64,000 nucleotides of DNA, from contig OZ029916.1 in NCBI GenBank assembly GCA_964023275.1, positions 17,252,150 through 17,316,149 on the forward strand, read 5' to 3'. The translations under genes were made by a program, and so were the position numbers. Of the stretch, positions 38,012 through 48,535 are shown piece by piece. The stretch comes from Norana najaformis (taxonomy: Eukaryota > Annelida > Clitellata > Crassiclitellata > Hormogastridae). The notes under the pieces were generated by a model. The model saw only the letters and a program-made list of their open reading frames with translations. It was not told where the DNA came from and made no database searches. Every line of letters starts with the position of its first letter. Within the stretch, counting starts at the first letter, position 1.

Positions 38012-41000
38012 CTGGGAGCCACAGCAGTCTCCTACAAATAATTCAAAATGTGTTAATTTTGGCAGGCAATCCTTCTGAAAAATGCATGCACAAAATCTGA
38101 TCCAGACTTGATGAACGCTCCAAATTTAAAGTCATGCGGTGGGTTAAAATAGTCCTTGTTCACTGTCAGCCAACTGCCCATTCTTACCCATTTGTGGCTA
38201 TGATATGTTTTTGTAATCCAACCCATTCTTACCTATTTGAAAGTATGTTATTGCTGTGAAATGCCGTTTTGGTCTGCAGTGGACCACTGGCAGCAGGCTA
38301 AACAATCTACTTTCCAATTTGCATTGTGAAGATCACATATGGCAGGCATAACAGAGCAGGGTAACATGAAATCCCACTCGGTAAGACAGCCAGAACCACT
38401 TTACAATGTGCATTGTTAATGTGAATCACAACATGATTACAGGGTCAGGAACTTGGTTAACATGTTTATTTCAATTGCAGCATGTGACCACATTTTAACT
38501 CAACTTCATAACTAAGCGTACTATTAAAATGTGCATGTAAATCATCGTTCGATAAGGACTGTTAGTTTATTATTACATTTTTGTCTATTAGAAAAGCACT
38601 AAATCTGCATGTACTCTTGTTTTTAATTGTCATTTATTGGACACATAATCCATTTTGGTCAAACGACCAATAACATAATCTTTGCTGTGATTGTGTAACC
38701 CTTTACAAGGGGACAATATCTCTTCCTTCTGAGTTTGCCCGTGACTCTCACTGATATATACCTTATATTTCCTAAATGTCTGGCAATCAGTAAACCCATT
38801 TTAATTCAATTTCATGCAGTGTTATGTTAAAATCCAGGCCATCACCATATATTTAATTTCCCCATTTGTGACTGAACTGCAATAGTAATCTTTCATTTCT
38901 TCTTCCTGGGAGATTTGGGATATAACACGCTTAGGAGACATTCATAAAGCTTGGGTACCCAGAGTACAGTCTGAAGTAATCCAAGCACAACTGCAGGGCT
39001 AAATTACACTGCCATCAGTGACAGACACTTGAGAAGGAACTTGCTAAGTTTATAGGTTTCCCCTAAAACAACAAGAGGCACTAAAATACAGTTATAACAC
39101 AAATAAAACTCAGGCCTTGCAAATACTTTTACCTACCTTTATGTGCATAACTAATTAAATGTATACTAGCCTATCATGCACAAAGCATCTGCGCTCAAGT
39201 TCATAAAATGTTCCGTCTGGAGAAAATCCTCTGCAGTTTTCCTTTCTCCCTCTTGCTCTCCTCTCCAGTCCCACAAATCCTCTGACCCTTCCCAACCTCC
39301 TCTTCCATCCCCTTTCCAGCATCTCTCTCTGCTGCTCCTTCTCTTACATTTTAGAAATTCCCTTTTGCTTTCCACTTCTCCCTCTCACTCTTCCTTCACT
39401 CTACCCTCCCACACCACTCCTGCTTTCCAATCTCTCTTCCCCAATATCCCATTCTCCTGCTTCTTTCTCTCCCAATTCCCCCCTCCCTCAGCTTCCCTCC
39501 CTTTTCCCGTCTCATCCACTCCCACTCTCTCTTTCTCTCTCTTAAATTTATACAGAATTCCTTGTTTCTTCCTATTTCCTTAGGCCATGAAAACAACTGC
39601 CAAAATGTTCTATGTTATTTGATCTATGTCGACTTCTATGTTAACCTTACCTTACCATTGCAATGTTCTGGATCAAATCATACTAAAGGATAATGTTGCT
39701 GATTGTATGGAACTTTTTACAGCATCTTATGGCTGCCAGGGCTGTTGAAGTCAACCTTACCTTAAATCATTGAATTTATGCTGATTATCTGTAGGTAGTT
39801 ACTGTTTAACATGCACGAGGTGCCACTAACTTCCAAGTACGGATCTAAGCTTTTTATTAATATAGATGTCCTTTTGAAATTTCTATTTATGTTTTTGGTT
39901 AGCAACAGTAAACCTCAGATAAATTAATTTTCTAGCAGCACATTATACATTCAAAAATTAACAATTTAATTGGACAATCCTTACAGCAGCCTTTTACTTC
40001 CTAATGAATACAGATCTTGAAATTGTCATTTTATTCCTACCTTATCCACATTCTGATGTTTTGTTTGAGCTTTGATCACAGAATAGCTACTACCGGTACC
40101 AAAACACAAGATCAGATGACAACCAATTTATTCTTTTGTATGGCTCTTGCATTCTTTCCTATCCATCTGCCCTATTTTTATTTCCTGTCCTCTCCACACT
40201 ACCTTCTTATTCATTCATTGTTTTATGCATGCATCCACCCACTGATCAGATGATTCCTTCATTTATGCTTGACTCACTCACATGTTTATTCAGTCATTCA
40301 ACTCATCCATCTTTTGAGCAACACGTTTCATATAACATCTCACATCCTGTGATAGAAGTTGCAAATGAAACCACGACATCCAGCGGAAAATTATCAGCTA
40401 ATCAACATCATGCCTTCGGTCTACCAAAATACTGACCCAAATCCGAGACTCCAGTAAACACCCATGACAGAAAGATATGACAGGCATGATAAAATTTGAT
40501 TACAGCAAAGCTACAGTCAATTTCCATACATAGAAATCAGCTTTTTATCAAACTCTCCTTCTTTCTGCAGCTCGTGCAAAAATTGCGTCCATCTGGTAGC
40601 ATTCCTTAACCAGAGCACTAACAAGGCTTTCTACATACAGAAATTGGTCGTAAGTGACAGACTTTGCCACTTATTTCATTTGCCTAGCTCTTGTTCTCAG
40701 TGCTTGTAAGAAAAACTTCTTGGTCTTTCTGTAACAATTTTTTTAACAAATAACAAAAGTTAACCACAAACTGAAGTAGAACTGCTATTAAAAATGTATT
40801 ATATCTTATTTCAAACAGTCCTAATTTTAAAATTATATAAGCATTTTAGTTTCACAGCCCTTACAGCCTGGAAAACAAAAAAAAATAAGGAATTATAGAT
40901 TAATGTTCCTTTTTTCTGTTAAATAATTTAATTTTTAAATGAAAATTTTAATTAGAGCTCTGCATTAGTAAGTCAGAGACATCATAAAATGGTTCCAGAC

Positions 41001-41750
41001 TGTATTATGTAACATTAAGAGTGAGCATCAGCAGCAGGATCAGGGAGAAACAAATTAGCATGATTACGAGAACAAAAATGAACTTGGCGCACCATTCTCG
41101 GTTTATTGCAGGCAGACACATTTGGTGGATGGCCTCAGTTTATGGGACTCACAACAGTCAATGCGATTTGGCGGCAATAAGTCTGCCACAAAGCGCAGCA
41201 ACACATGCCCAATGCACTACACACAATAAAAATAATACCCTATAAAACGAATGCATGCAAGTAAAAAGCAAATTGTATCTGCCAGCACTATCCTGTGATG
41301 CTGTGTGCTATGCTGATATTACATTCTACAGTGGTACTCCGGTGGCATATAAAAATGATGCAGCAACCTCAGCCATCAGAGTGCCTGACTGAACTTCAGG
41401 AATTTTAATTGTGCATTAAAGAAATCTAACAGATCAATCTGGAACTGTGTTGGGTAGTGGACAGGGGTTAACTTTCTGTTATCTGTGGAAAAACTATAAA
41501 TAAATAATAAAAGTAATAACACTGAACTCAAACAAATGCTTTAATTTCTCTTACAATTCCTTTACATACTGATGAAAAAAGATAATTATCTCTATTTTGC
41601 AAGATAATGCCAGAAACCCAGAATGTATACGATAAATTTACCCTGGTAGTTGAGGAAGAAAGTCTCATATGCAAATACCAATTGTAGGCCTTTAGAGGTT
41701 GAACATTTCCAGTTTCTTGAGATGTTTCTGGGTAGTGGTTCAGGATACTT
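38012..41750. other. Presumed intron; CT-rich block inside
   Basis: Includes a strongly polypyrimidine stretch at 39,236-39,545 (TCCCTCTCACTCTTCC and similar). The plus-strand Ser/Pro/Leu-rich ORF there and its minus-strand Arg/Glu-rich mirror are products of composition. A possible 27-nt microexon on the minus strand near 39,656 was judged too weak. Confidence 0.45.
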
Positions 41751-41752
41751 AC

Positions 41753-41809
41753 ACAACACCCATCGAAAGAGTTCACGAATCTTGGCCTGCTCCTTCCAAA
41801 TAGATGCAG
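41753..41809 (-). CDS. Candidate internal exon (19 codons)
   Basis: The donor TGTTGT|GTAAGTATC is consensus. The acceptor TTAAGTCACAACAG is mediocre. The 57 nt between are open in phase 0 at both ends and encode LHLFGRSRPRFVNSFDGCC. Phase fits both the first exon at 43.3 kb and the exon at 37.9 kb, but composition alone is not decisive at this length. Confidence 0.38.
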
Positions 41810-42069
41810 CTGTTGTGACTTAATACCAAAGGTTGCTGTCTTCTTGTAAGTTTTGGGGCTATAAGAGGTTTGGATCCCACTTTTTTAGCATGACCAACTG
41901 GATGAATCCAAATTTATTTATGGTTTTTACATAACTACATGGACTATCGGAAGGGTAACAGTGGAGAGCTTGAAGTATAAGAAATGTGGATGTGGGGAAA
42001 CTACCCAAAATCAGCTCAAAAGAGTATAAATCAAATGAGCAGGTGATGTACAGTACTTGATGCAGGAAG

Positions 42070-42320
42070 ATAGATTACTGGTGTATACAACAGAGAAGAG
42101 AAATTAACTGGATGGGTTACATACCTACTTCACGGGAATTAACTTTTGAAAGAAGAATTGAAGGAAAGAAAGCAATATGAAGGCCAAGAGTTATGCTGTT
42201 GGACTGGATAATGGATAAAGGAAGAAGAAGGGGCTATAAAGAAATGGAGGAAATGGAACAGAACACAGAAGAATGGCATGTTTGGATTCCTGGACCCACC
42301 TGAGGACAGAACACTAAAGG
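42070..42320 (+). mobile_element. LINE 3' remnant (RT C-terminus)
   Basis: The plus strand reads NWMGYIPTSRELTFERRIEG and then RPRVMLLDWIMDKGRRRGYK followed by EMEEMEQNTEEW. This is the well-known C-terminal GRRR...W.MDK-type segment of RTE/CR1-like reverse transcriptases (..G.RR.W..ML). There are internal stops and no ORF of any length. Confidence 0.65.
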
Positions 42321-42428
42321 AGAACCTAGTTATGCCCTGAATATGGGTGTGCAGTCATACATAACTTTTAGAAGTGCTGTCGAGTGGTTGAAATTCGTTA
42401 TCACCAATTACAACAATCAACCTATTTA

Positions 42429-43076
42429 TTAGGTGAGTTGAAAAAGGGACAGCAATATACGCCTTACATATTAATTTATATGCTTATTAATATGCTTATT
42501 ACGCTAACTGATATGCTTACTGTGTTACTATGCTTTTTTCACACAATTTACCAACACATTTCATGCTCAAATGTCATATTTACCACCAACTTAAATTTCA
42601 GAATCAATTTATATACTAAGGCTTCAGTCACATCCACAAGAATTTCTAAACCAGTGGAATGACAGGTGATGATGCATCATAGAAATTTTCAGGAAGAATA
42701 AAAAAAAGAAAACAATTTGACGATAATCATTCAGTAAGTAATCTCTATTAGCACAACACAAATGCCCACACTTTAAAAGCCAGAAGAAATGCAGCCAACA
42801 ACATCTGCATCAGAATACATCATGGGAATTAGGAATCGTCAATCAGTGTCCCAATGACTAAATTTCTCCCCCTGTAAGCTTCTGGATTTGCCAGGGTCTC
42901 AAAGAACAGGCAATGCTTTTCCTTCAGCAAGAGGAATGCAGGATTAACCTTAGGGAGGACAGATCCTTCTGCACATCCACACATTTCCAATCAATTTCAA
43001 ATCATATTTAAAATAACACTCATACTTACTGAATCTCCGTAGACCTATATTGCTGTCCCTACTTCAACTCACCTAA
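42429..43076. mobile_element. 648-bp MITE with ~31-bp terminal inverted repeats and TA duplication
   Basis: The left end TTAGGTGAGTTGAAAAAGGG plus ACAGCAATATA matches the reverse complement of the right end, TTAGGTGAGTTGAAGTAGGG plus ACAGCAATATA, with two mismatches. TA flanks both sides (42,427-42,428 and 43,077-43,078). No transposase is present. It sits within the presumed first or second intron of the minus-strand gene. Confidence 0.8.
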
Positions 43077-43343
43077 TATCAACCCCGTTTGGATGGCAGT
43101 CTGATTACGATCAAAAAGGTCGCAGTTCTTATACCTAATAGAAATATTTCATCCAATTATCGTCACCAAATCTTCTTAGGCGTGCTGCCGCTGGAAATGT
43201 ATGCCCCATATGCGTAAACAGAATCAGACAAAATGGGTTGTTGACTCGCTCATATGGTATTTCGTCCAGTCGGCCGACATGAACAAACTTTCTTGTTTAA
43301 AACGTTGGCAGCAAAATGTGCTAATATCAAATTCATAATTTAC

Positions 43344-43592
43344 CTTGAAATTATGTCTGATATGCAGCTCCTTCAGTTGACGTAAGTCCTTCTCACCCAA
43401 GTAGAATGTTTCTACGACCCTAACGGGGACCTCACAAGGTCCAGCTTGGGTCGGATGAGCTTCGTTTAAGACTAAACCGCTGACCAACTCGGAAGAAGCA
43501 ATTAGAACCAACTTAATGAACAATAAACGAAGACTGCTAAATTCCATCTGACTAAAGTAACGTATCGCCATTTTGTGGGAAACAACCCTCAT
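43344..43592 (-). CDS. First coding exon with signal peptide, secreted or membrane protein
   Basis: The minus-strand ORF has ATG codons at 43,592, 43,571 and 43,547. The third gives MEFSSLRLLFIKLVLIASSE, a good signal peptide with probable cleavage near LVSG/LVLN. It is followed by a short mature part containing HPTQAGPCEVPVRVVETFYL and GEKDLRQLKELHIRHNFK. The frame exits in phase 0 at TTCAAG|GTAAAT. The CpG-rich stretch directly upstream (43.6-44.1 kb) would be the promoter. This is the natural 5' end for the set of phase-0 minus-strand exons down to 4.8 kb. The family is not recognised. Confidence 0.55.
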
Positions 43593-43599
43593 GTTTCAC

Positions 43600-44150
43600 A
43601 AAGAACAAGCGTAAGTTATAATCTGGTTAGTCCCCTCATCTAACGGGTATACTATAGTAACGGTCTGCTTCACGTTCTTTCGCCTAAATGTACCTAAATG
43701 TATCAGACTTTTCTAGATGCAGTTTTCGATAAGTCAGTTAAGTTTACAGTCTCAAAACGGCAAAGATCGAGTAATTCCGAATCAGTCCGTTTCGTGTCGT
43801 CAGCCTTTAACGGCATCTGTCGTCTGCGCCCAGTGCCGTCTTCTTCGGCGTCCAGCATCATCTGCGTCCGTACCAAGCAACAATGTGCCGTGGATTCGTC
43901 TGCCACACGCGACCGGTTTTCGTCTGGTCCGTGGCTTGCGTTTCGCAGCGGCGAAGCTGTCGTTTGTATTCGATGCAGTCTCTCCCGCCGCCTCAGTCAT
44001 TGGCGTCTCGGTCGTTTGGCTCAACCCCACTCGCCGATTTTACGGGGTTTGGTTTCTTAGGCGTCACCAGGCCATTTGCGAGGTCGTTAATCATCTCGAC
44101 GCGAGTACATGGCGAGAAAACTCTTTGTCTCATTAGGCTACATGAAACCA
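43600..44150. promoter_or_regulatory. CpG-rich island, putative promoter of the minus-strand gene
   Basis: From about 43,740 to 44,110 the sequence changes from AT-rich to GC-rich with dense CG dinucleotides (for example CGGCGTCCAGCATCATCTGC, CGCAGCGGCGAAGCTGTCG), unlike everything around it. It begins just upstream of the signal-peptide exon. Several overlapping ORFs on both strands open here simply because stop codons are rare in CG-rich DNA. A bidirectional promoter or a 5' untranslated exon are both possible. Confidence 0.5.
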
Positions 44151-44344
44151 GAGAGAAACTCCAGAGGGACCCATTCTACTGATGGATGTATTTGTTGGCA
44201 AACACTTATGCATAATTCTGGCCGTATATAAAACCGTTAGGTTTATTACAGGCCAAAATGGCCGAATCAGAGCAATGATTTCCGTCAGCGCCCACATTAT
44301 ATAGGTCTACGATTGTTAGGCATTCTCGATAATAAGAAGCTCCA

Positions 44345-44455
44345 GTTTTATCATTCCATTCATGCAGTGACCCCGGCGGCAGTAGTGAAGGATCCCACCC
44401 GATCAATTCATTGAACAATGAGCAGGGTCGAGACCGTACGGTCGTTATATAAAAT
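44345..44455 (+). repeat. Short TATA-containing dispersed repeat, copy 3
   Basis: CCCGATCAATTCATTGAACA followed by ATGAGCAGGGTCGAGACCGT and ACGGTCGTTATATAAAA is shared with 27,112-27,175 and 16,218-16,256. It abuts the 3' end of the inverted LINE copy that follows. Confidence 0.65.
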
Positions 44456-45020
44456 CGAAATTGTAAATTCGAGATTTCTGCAGCGCCAAACGAAATCTAA
44501 AGCCGCGGGAACCAGCTTATTCACAGGCGCTCAGTCAAAACAAACTTGATAGGCAAGATGGCTTCGGTTCCAGGTTAAAGTCCAAGAGTCAGGCAGGCAG
44601 GCAGGCAGGCAGGCAGTCAAAAGGCTACGGTGGATGGTGTTTGGAATTGAATCTGCAGGACAGATAAGGAGAAGAAGAGGAATCAGGATAGGATATGCGG
44701 AAGAGGAGAGTTTTAATTTTTGAGTGAAGACCTGAGCATAGACTGCAAGGGGTGAAGTGACGGCGAGTTCGTAAGATGGATCAGATAACTGTCGTAATTT
44801 TGGCGGGAGTTTATTCCATAGCGGTGGAGCAACTATGACTATGGAGCGAACTCCAAATTTAAGGATGAGGTGACAGAAGGGCGGAAAAGTGTTAGGGCAG
44901 AAGAGGAGCGGATTGAACGGAGTGGCTGGTTTGTAAATAACTGATGAAGATAGGATAGTTGGGAGGATTGAACTGTGTTATAGGTAAGTGATGAGACTGT
45001 ACTCGATTCGTTCAGGTAAC
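44456..45020 (-). mobile_element. L2/CR1-like LINE, 5'-truncated minus-strand copy
   Basis: Read on the minus strand this is the same family as 16,290-17,250: SLTYNTVQSSQLSYLHQLFT, PLRSIRSSSALTLFRPSVTS, then the 3' UTR with six GCCT-type units (44,590-44,612) and the terminal GGCGCTGCAGAAATCTCGAA. The short GCCT run occupies the same place as the (TGCC)83 array at 12.9 kb. Confidence 0.85.
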
Positions 45021-45213
45021 CCATGTAGGCCTATATTTACATTTCTACTTTCGACATAGAATGGCCGTTCCGCACTATCTTGTCCATAGTGTCCATTCAC
45101 TCCAGTGAAGATTCAGGATGGGCTACTTCCTTAAGAGAGACAACACTATAGAGCTCTGTCTGTGGATCCGACCCTGCCTCTTCCGCGGTCGCCGGTTGGG
45201 CAACGTCCCGAGT

Positions 45214-45223
45214 NNNNNNNNNN
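45214..45223. other. Assembly gap (10 N)
   Basis: Ten unknown bases. The sequence to the right (AGAGCAGTACTAATAATTGC onward) matches 50,445 and 53,472, the junctions between TIR cassettes. The gap therefore hides the left edge of the array, and its true size is unknown. Confidence 0.99.
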
Positions 45224-45407
45224 TTCTTTGGGTTAGAGGTTTTTACAGAGCAGTACTAATAATTGCAATTTGCTATTAGGAATGCTTTGAACAGAATCTG
45301 AATATGAGGACCAGCTGATCTTTAAAGACTATCTTCTAATTAAAGTTCTTTTCATGAATTATCTGAATCAGATTCTATCTTCTAATTTTGTCTATTTCTT
45401 GTCATAG

Positions 45408-45519
45408 AACCCAGTTTGCTACATAAGCTACCTTGAGGAGGATTTAGAACTGTCAGAGGAGATTAACAGTGATCTTAATCAACATGGAATTGGAACTTTT
45501 TTCCCATGTTATGATTTAG
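45408..45519 (+). CDS. TIR cassette 1, exon 1 (SARM1-like TIR, N-terminal part)
   Basis: The acceptor TTCTTGTCATAG is directly followed by the frame NPVCYISYLEEDLELSEEIN and then SDLNQHGIGTFFPCYDL, and the donor is TTTAG|GTATGT. It enters in phase 0, because an in-frame TAG ends at the acceptor, and leaves in phase 1. CYISY..ED is the TIR box-1 strand (VFISY) and the following helix ends at the HGIGTFF strand, as in SARM1 (LHGFSVFI). It differs from the other three cassettes at 19 of 112 positions by my count. The 5' end of the host gene must lie elsewhere or in the assembly gap. Confidence 0.72.
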
Positions 45520-45727
45520 GTATGTATTGTACTTAATCAAATTTAAATGTTTATTTAGAAACTGCAACTTTTATAGCGGTGTCTTGGGAGTGGCGTTGGC
45601 AGACAACCACTGATAGGTTCTACAACCTATGTAGAGGTGTTCGACACTTAACCATCTACCAACATCTGTATTGTTTCCTATTATATTAATATTTTAATTA
45701 CAAAAAAAAAAACATTTATTTTTGTAG

Positions 45728-45829
45728 AAATTGATTCAGGTGAATCCAGATACTTGGCCATTGAACAAGGACCGATTTTTATTGCAATACTATGCCCAAG
45801 TTTTGATGACAGCTCAAACAGTGCGAAAG
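45728..45829 (+). CDS. TIR cassette 1, exon 2 (middle of TIR domain)
   Basis: After the acceptor TTTTTGTAG the frame reads (E)IDSGESRYLAIEQGPIFIA and then ILCPSFDDSSNSAK, phase 1 to phase 1. The segment D.G.....AI....IFIAILCPSF corresponds to the TIR BB-loop, second helix and core strand (SARM1: FVLVLSPG). The donor is AAAG|GTCAGA here and AAAG|GTGAGA in the other cassettes. Another phase-1 donor, TTAG|GTTATG, lies 21 nt on and would add seven residues, matching SARM1 spacing better. A strong GTAAGC donor 31 nt on would shift the frame. About 18% divergence from cassette 2. Confidence 0.68.
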
Positions 45830-45889
45830 GTCAGAGAATCGAGAACTTAGGTTATGATAGGTAAGCAAATTGAAAGAATTAAGTCTTAA

Positions 45890-46375
45890 ACTTACACGTG
45901 TTGGACACCAAAGAACTGCCAGAATGAAAATAACTTGCAATATTTTGTGAACCAACAGACACATTTTAAAACTGATTCTTTGCTCGATGGGCAACCAGTT
46001 TAATGAACGCATTGTTGGTGTAGTAAGCTGATAATTGGATGCCTTTGTCTCGGCACTGGCCTCAAAATTTTTAACAATTTTTAGTTTGTGCGAATCTCTC
46101 GGTGATCTTACTAAGAAATGTGTTATATTGGTCAGGTCTAGAGTAGCTAACGGTATTAAGACAGCATGAAGCAACAGAGACCTGATTTTACGTAGGTGAA
46201 ATTGAATGATGGTCTGCAAAGGGAGTCCAAATCTCCGTATGGCAGTAAAGAACGTTCACGGACGATTTCTTTAAGAGCCCCAAGGTGCATATGATCCATC
46301 GGGACTTAAAAACTTATTGGAGATGAGCAACGACATCTGTAATGGCCACTACTCGTGAAGTTCTGGCACGGAAAA
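45890..46375 (-). mobile_element. Antisense LINE fragment in TIR intron 2, cassette 1
   Basis: The minus strand encodes IIQFHLRKIRSLLLHAVLIP, a decayed SHKLKIVKNFEA and LNWLPIEQRISFKMCLLVHK, the C-terminal region of an L2/CR1 reverse transcriptase. The same insertion is present at the same place in all four cassettes, so it predates their duplication. The apparent ORF runs on into antisense exon 2; that part is not LINE. Confidence 0.7.
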
Positions 46376-46701
46376 TGTGCTGCAGAAAGCAGCTGTGTTA
46401 ATGCCAATTATTCTTCTTATTATTATTCTTGTAATTATTATTAATTTTTTAGGACCCAAGATACATATGGCCCTTTGGGGGTTAAAAACTTACTTATTAC
46501 TATTATTATTATTATTGTTATTATTATTATTACTGCCAAAGGTAAGTGTAATCCCTAAGGAATTAACAAAATTATTTTTATTATTATTATGGTTTTTGTT
46601 GTTGTTGCTGTTGTTTTTGTTGTTGAGGTTTGCATTGAGACAATGTATTGTGGTTCCAAATTATTTTAAACCGTAATCACTGTATGTTGCTGTTTGAACA
46701 G

Positions 46702-46878
46702 ATATTGCTGTGGCCTCAAGACTGGCAAAAGCCAGTGCTGTAATTATTCTCCAAGATTTTATTCCAAAAGGAATCGCGGGACTGCATCTGAGTTTGGAAT
46801 TCCATCACCTCATTGACAGTAGCAACTTTCGTGAGGGAACGGACATTCTCATAAACAAGATCAAGAAATATGTGGCAG
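46702..46878 (+). CDS. TIR cassette 1, exon 3 (C-terminal part, Asp at catalytic position)
   Basis: The acceptor TGCTGTTTGAACAG opens 177 nt, phase 1 in and out, ending GTGGCAG|GTAGGC. With the G from exon 2 the first codon is GAT: DIAVASRLAKASAVIILQDF, then IPKGIAGLHLSLEFHHLIDS and FREGTDILINKIKKYVAG. It aligns without gaps to the intact Glu-type copy at 55,550 and to SARM1 (EIVTAL...K.IVPII...). Asp stands where SARM1 has its NADase glutamate. The protein sequence matches cassette 4 rather than cassettes 2 and 3. Confidence 0.72.
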
Positions 46879-47143
46879 GTAGGCTTTCAGTTATTAAAAT
46901 GGTAGGTCAGCCTGATTGGTAGGGAAAAGTTCAAAATAGACCAGGTTAATTATTTGATTTGCCCATCGATAATGGATAACAACTGCATTGCTTATTATAA
47001 AGCGACCATAAAACTATTCAGACTAAACAAGTGTAAAACTTGTTGAATTATCGATGTAACCATTAGACTTTACAACGGAAGTCCGAATCATATTTATTTA
47101 TCAGTGACCGAGACATTCCCTCAAATTGAAAGCCACGGCCATC

Positions 47144-47514
47144 TGTCACGTTCCTCGTCTCACGTGTAGTCGTCGTCAGCACGTGTGTCCGGTGGTGCCC
47201 TCTGGTGTTCACTGATGGTAGCTGGAGGTGCGCCATCGGTGGGAAATTTTTCACTTGCCTGATGTGAGGAGGTGCCAGACAGGCTACTGGTGAAATGCAA
47301 GACTCGATCGAGGGAGTGTAAACTAGTTTAAAAGGGGGGAAAGTGGCTCTTTTAGTCAGACCGAGTTAGACCGAGAGAGCGACAGAGCCGCTAATCAGTC
47401 ATTGTTTGACTGTGCAGAACTGCAGTGAACTGCTGTTGAACTTTAGTTCGGTCCAAGTTACGTCTCAGTTAAATAATAAAAGACTTCTATTCGATATGAC
47501 TCGGCATCGTGACA
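47144..47514 (+). mobile_element. Probable solo LTR between cassettes 1 and 2
   Basis: A 371-bp segment begins TGTCACG and ends CGTGACA, an inverted terminal pair with the TG...CA ends typical of LTRs. It contains AATAAA at 47,475, about 40 bp before the end. Cassettes 2 and 3 lack it at the same site. The first 140 bp recur at 55,366-55,508. I could not confirm a target duplication; the right flank repeats AAAGCGACCATAAAACTATT from 47,003, implying a rearrangement. Confidence 0.5.
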
Positions 47515-47567
47515 AAAGCGACCATAAAACTATTCTATCTTCTAATTTTGTCGATTTCTCGTCATAG

Positions 47568-47679
47568 AACCCGGTCTGCTACATAAGCTACCCTGAAGAA
47601 GATGTTGAGATGTCGGAGGAGATTAACAATGATCTCACTGAACATGGGATTGCAACGTATTTCCCACGTTATGATTTAG
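47568..47679 (+). CDS. TIR cassette 2, exon 1
   Basis: Same boundaries and phases (0 to 1) as cassette 1. It encodes NPVCYISYPEEDVEMSEEIN and then NDLTEHGIATYFPRYDL. Acceptor TTCTCGTCATAG, donor TTTAG|GTATGT. Protein identical to cassette 3. Confidence 0.72.
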
Positions 47680-47885
47680 GTATGTATTGTACTTAATCAA
47701 ATTTAAATGTTTATTTAGAAACTGCAACTTTTATAGCGGTGTCTTGGGAGTGGCATTGGCAGACAACCACTGATAGGTTCTACAACCTATGTAGAGGTGT
47801 TCGACACTTAACCATCTACCAACATCTGTATTGTTTCCTATTATATTAATATTTTAATTACAAAAATAAACATTTATTTTTGTAG

Positions 47886-47987
47886 AAAATGATGCAGGTC
47901 AATCAAGATTTACGGCCATTGAGCAAGGACCAATTTTTGTTGCAATATTGTCACCAGGTTTTGATGACAGTTCAAACAGTGCAAAAG
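47886..47987 (+). CDS. TIR cassette 2, exon 2
   Basis: Phase 1 to 1. It reads (E)NDAGQSRFTAIEQGPIFVA and then ILSPGFDDSSNSAK. IFVAILSPGF is the closest match to the SARM1 core strand FVLVLSPG in the array. Donor AAAG|GTGAGA, with the same alternative donors as in cassette 1. Confidence 0.72.
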
Positions 47988-48044
47988 GTGAGAGAATCGA
48001 GAACTTAGGTTATGATAGGTAAGCAAATTGAAAGAATTAAGTCT

Positions 48045-48535
48045 TAAACTTACACGTGTTGGACACCAAAGAACTGCCAGAATGAAAATAACTTGCAATA
48101 TTTTGTGAACTAACAGACACAATTTAAAACTGATTCTTTGCTCGACGGGCAACCAGTTTAATGAACACAGTGTTGGTGTAGTAAGCTGATAATTGGATGC
48201 CTCTGTCTCGGCACTGGCCTCAAAATTTTTAACAATTTTTAGTTTGTGCGAATCTTTCAGTGATCTTACTAAGAAATGTGTTATATTGGTCAGGTCTAGA
48301 GTAGCTAACGGTATTAAGACAGCATGAAGCAACAGAGACCTGATTTTACGTAGGTGAAATTGAATGATGGTCTGCAAAGGGAGTCCAAATCTCCGTATGG
48401 CAGTAAAGAACGTTCACGGACGATTTCTTTAAGAGCCCCAAGGTGCATATGACCCATCGGGACTTAAAAACTTATTGGAGATGAGCAACGACATCTGTAA
48501 TGGCCACTACTTGTGAAGTTCTGGCACGGAAAATG
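48045..48535 (-). mobile_element. Antisense LINE fragment in TIR intron 2, cassette 2
   Basis: Orthologous to 45,890-46,375 within the array, with only scattered substitutions. It encodes LCSLNWLPVEQRISFKLCLL on the minus strand. Confidence 0.7.

Noticed and set aside
38228-38285. Possible minus-strand exon ending AAATAG|GTAAGAATGG
   Set aside because: The donor phrase is locally duplicated (38,190 and 38,222), and the phase-2 exit does not match the exon at 37,892.
39176-39583. 135-codon Ser/Pro/Leu-rich ORF
   Set aside because: Product of the CT-rich block; no domain, splice support or start context.
43031-43060. Minus-strand donor GATTCA|GTAAGTATG suggesting an exon
   Set aside because: It lies within the inverted-repeat end of the MITE at 42,429-43,076, with no coding frame upstream.
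43698-44182. Several overlapping ORFs on both strands in the CpG-rich segment
   Set aside because: Open mainly because GC-rich DNA has few stops. Frames contradict each other and none shows a domain.
45779-46219. 146-codon minus-strand ORF in the TIR array, repeated in the other cassettes
   Set aside because: It fuses an antisense LINE fragment with the antisense of TIR exon 2. The sense strand has splice signals and TIR motifs.
46377-46676. Leu-rich plus-strand ORF in TIR intron 2 resembling a membrane protein
   Set aside because: Reading of TTA/TTG trinucleotide runs, whose lengths differ between cassettes; not coding.
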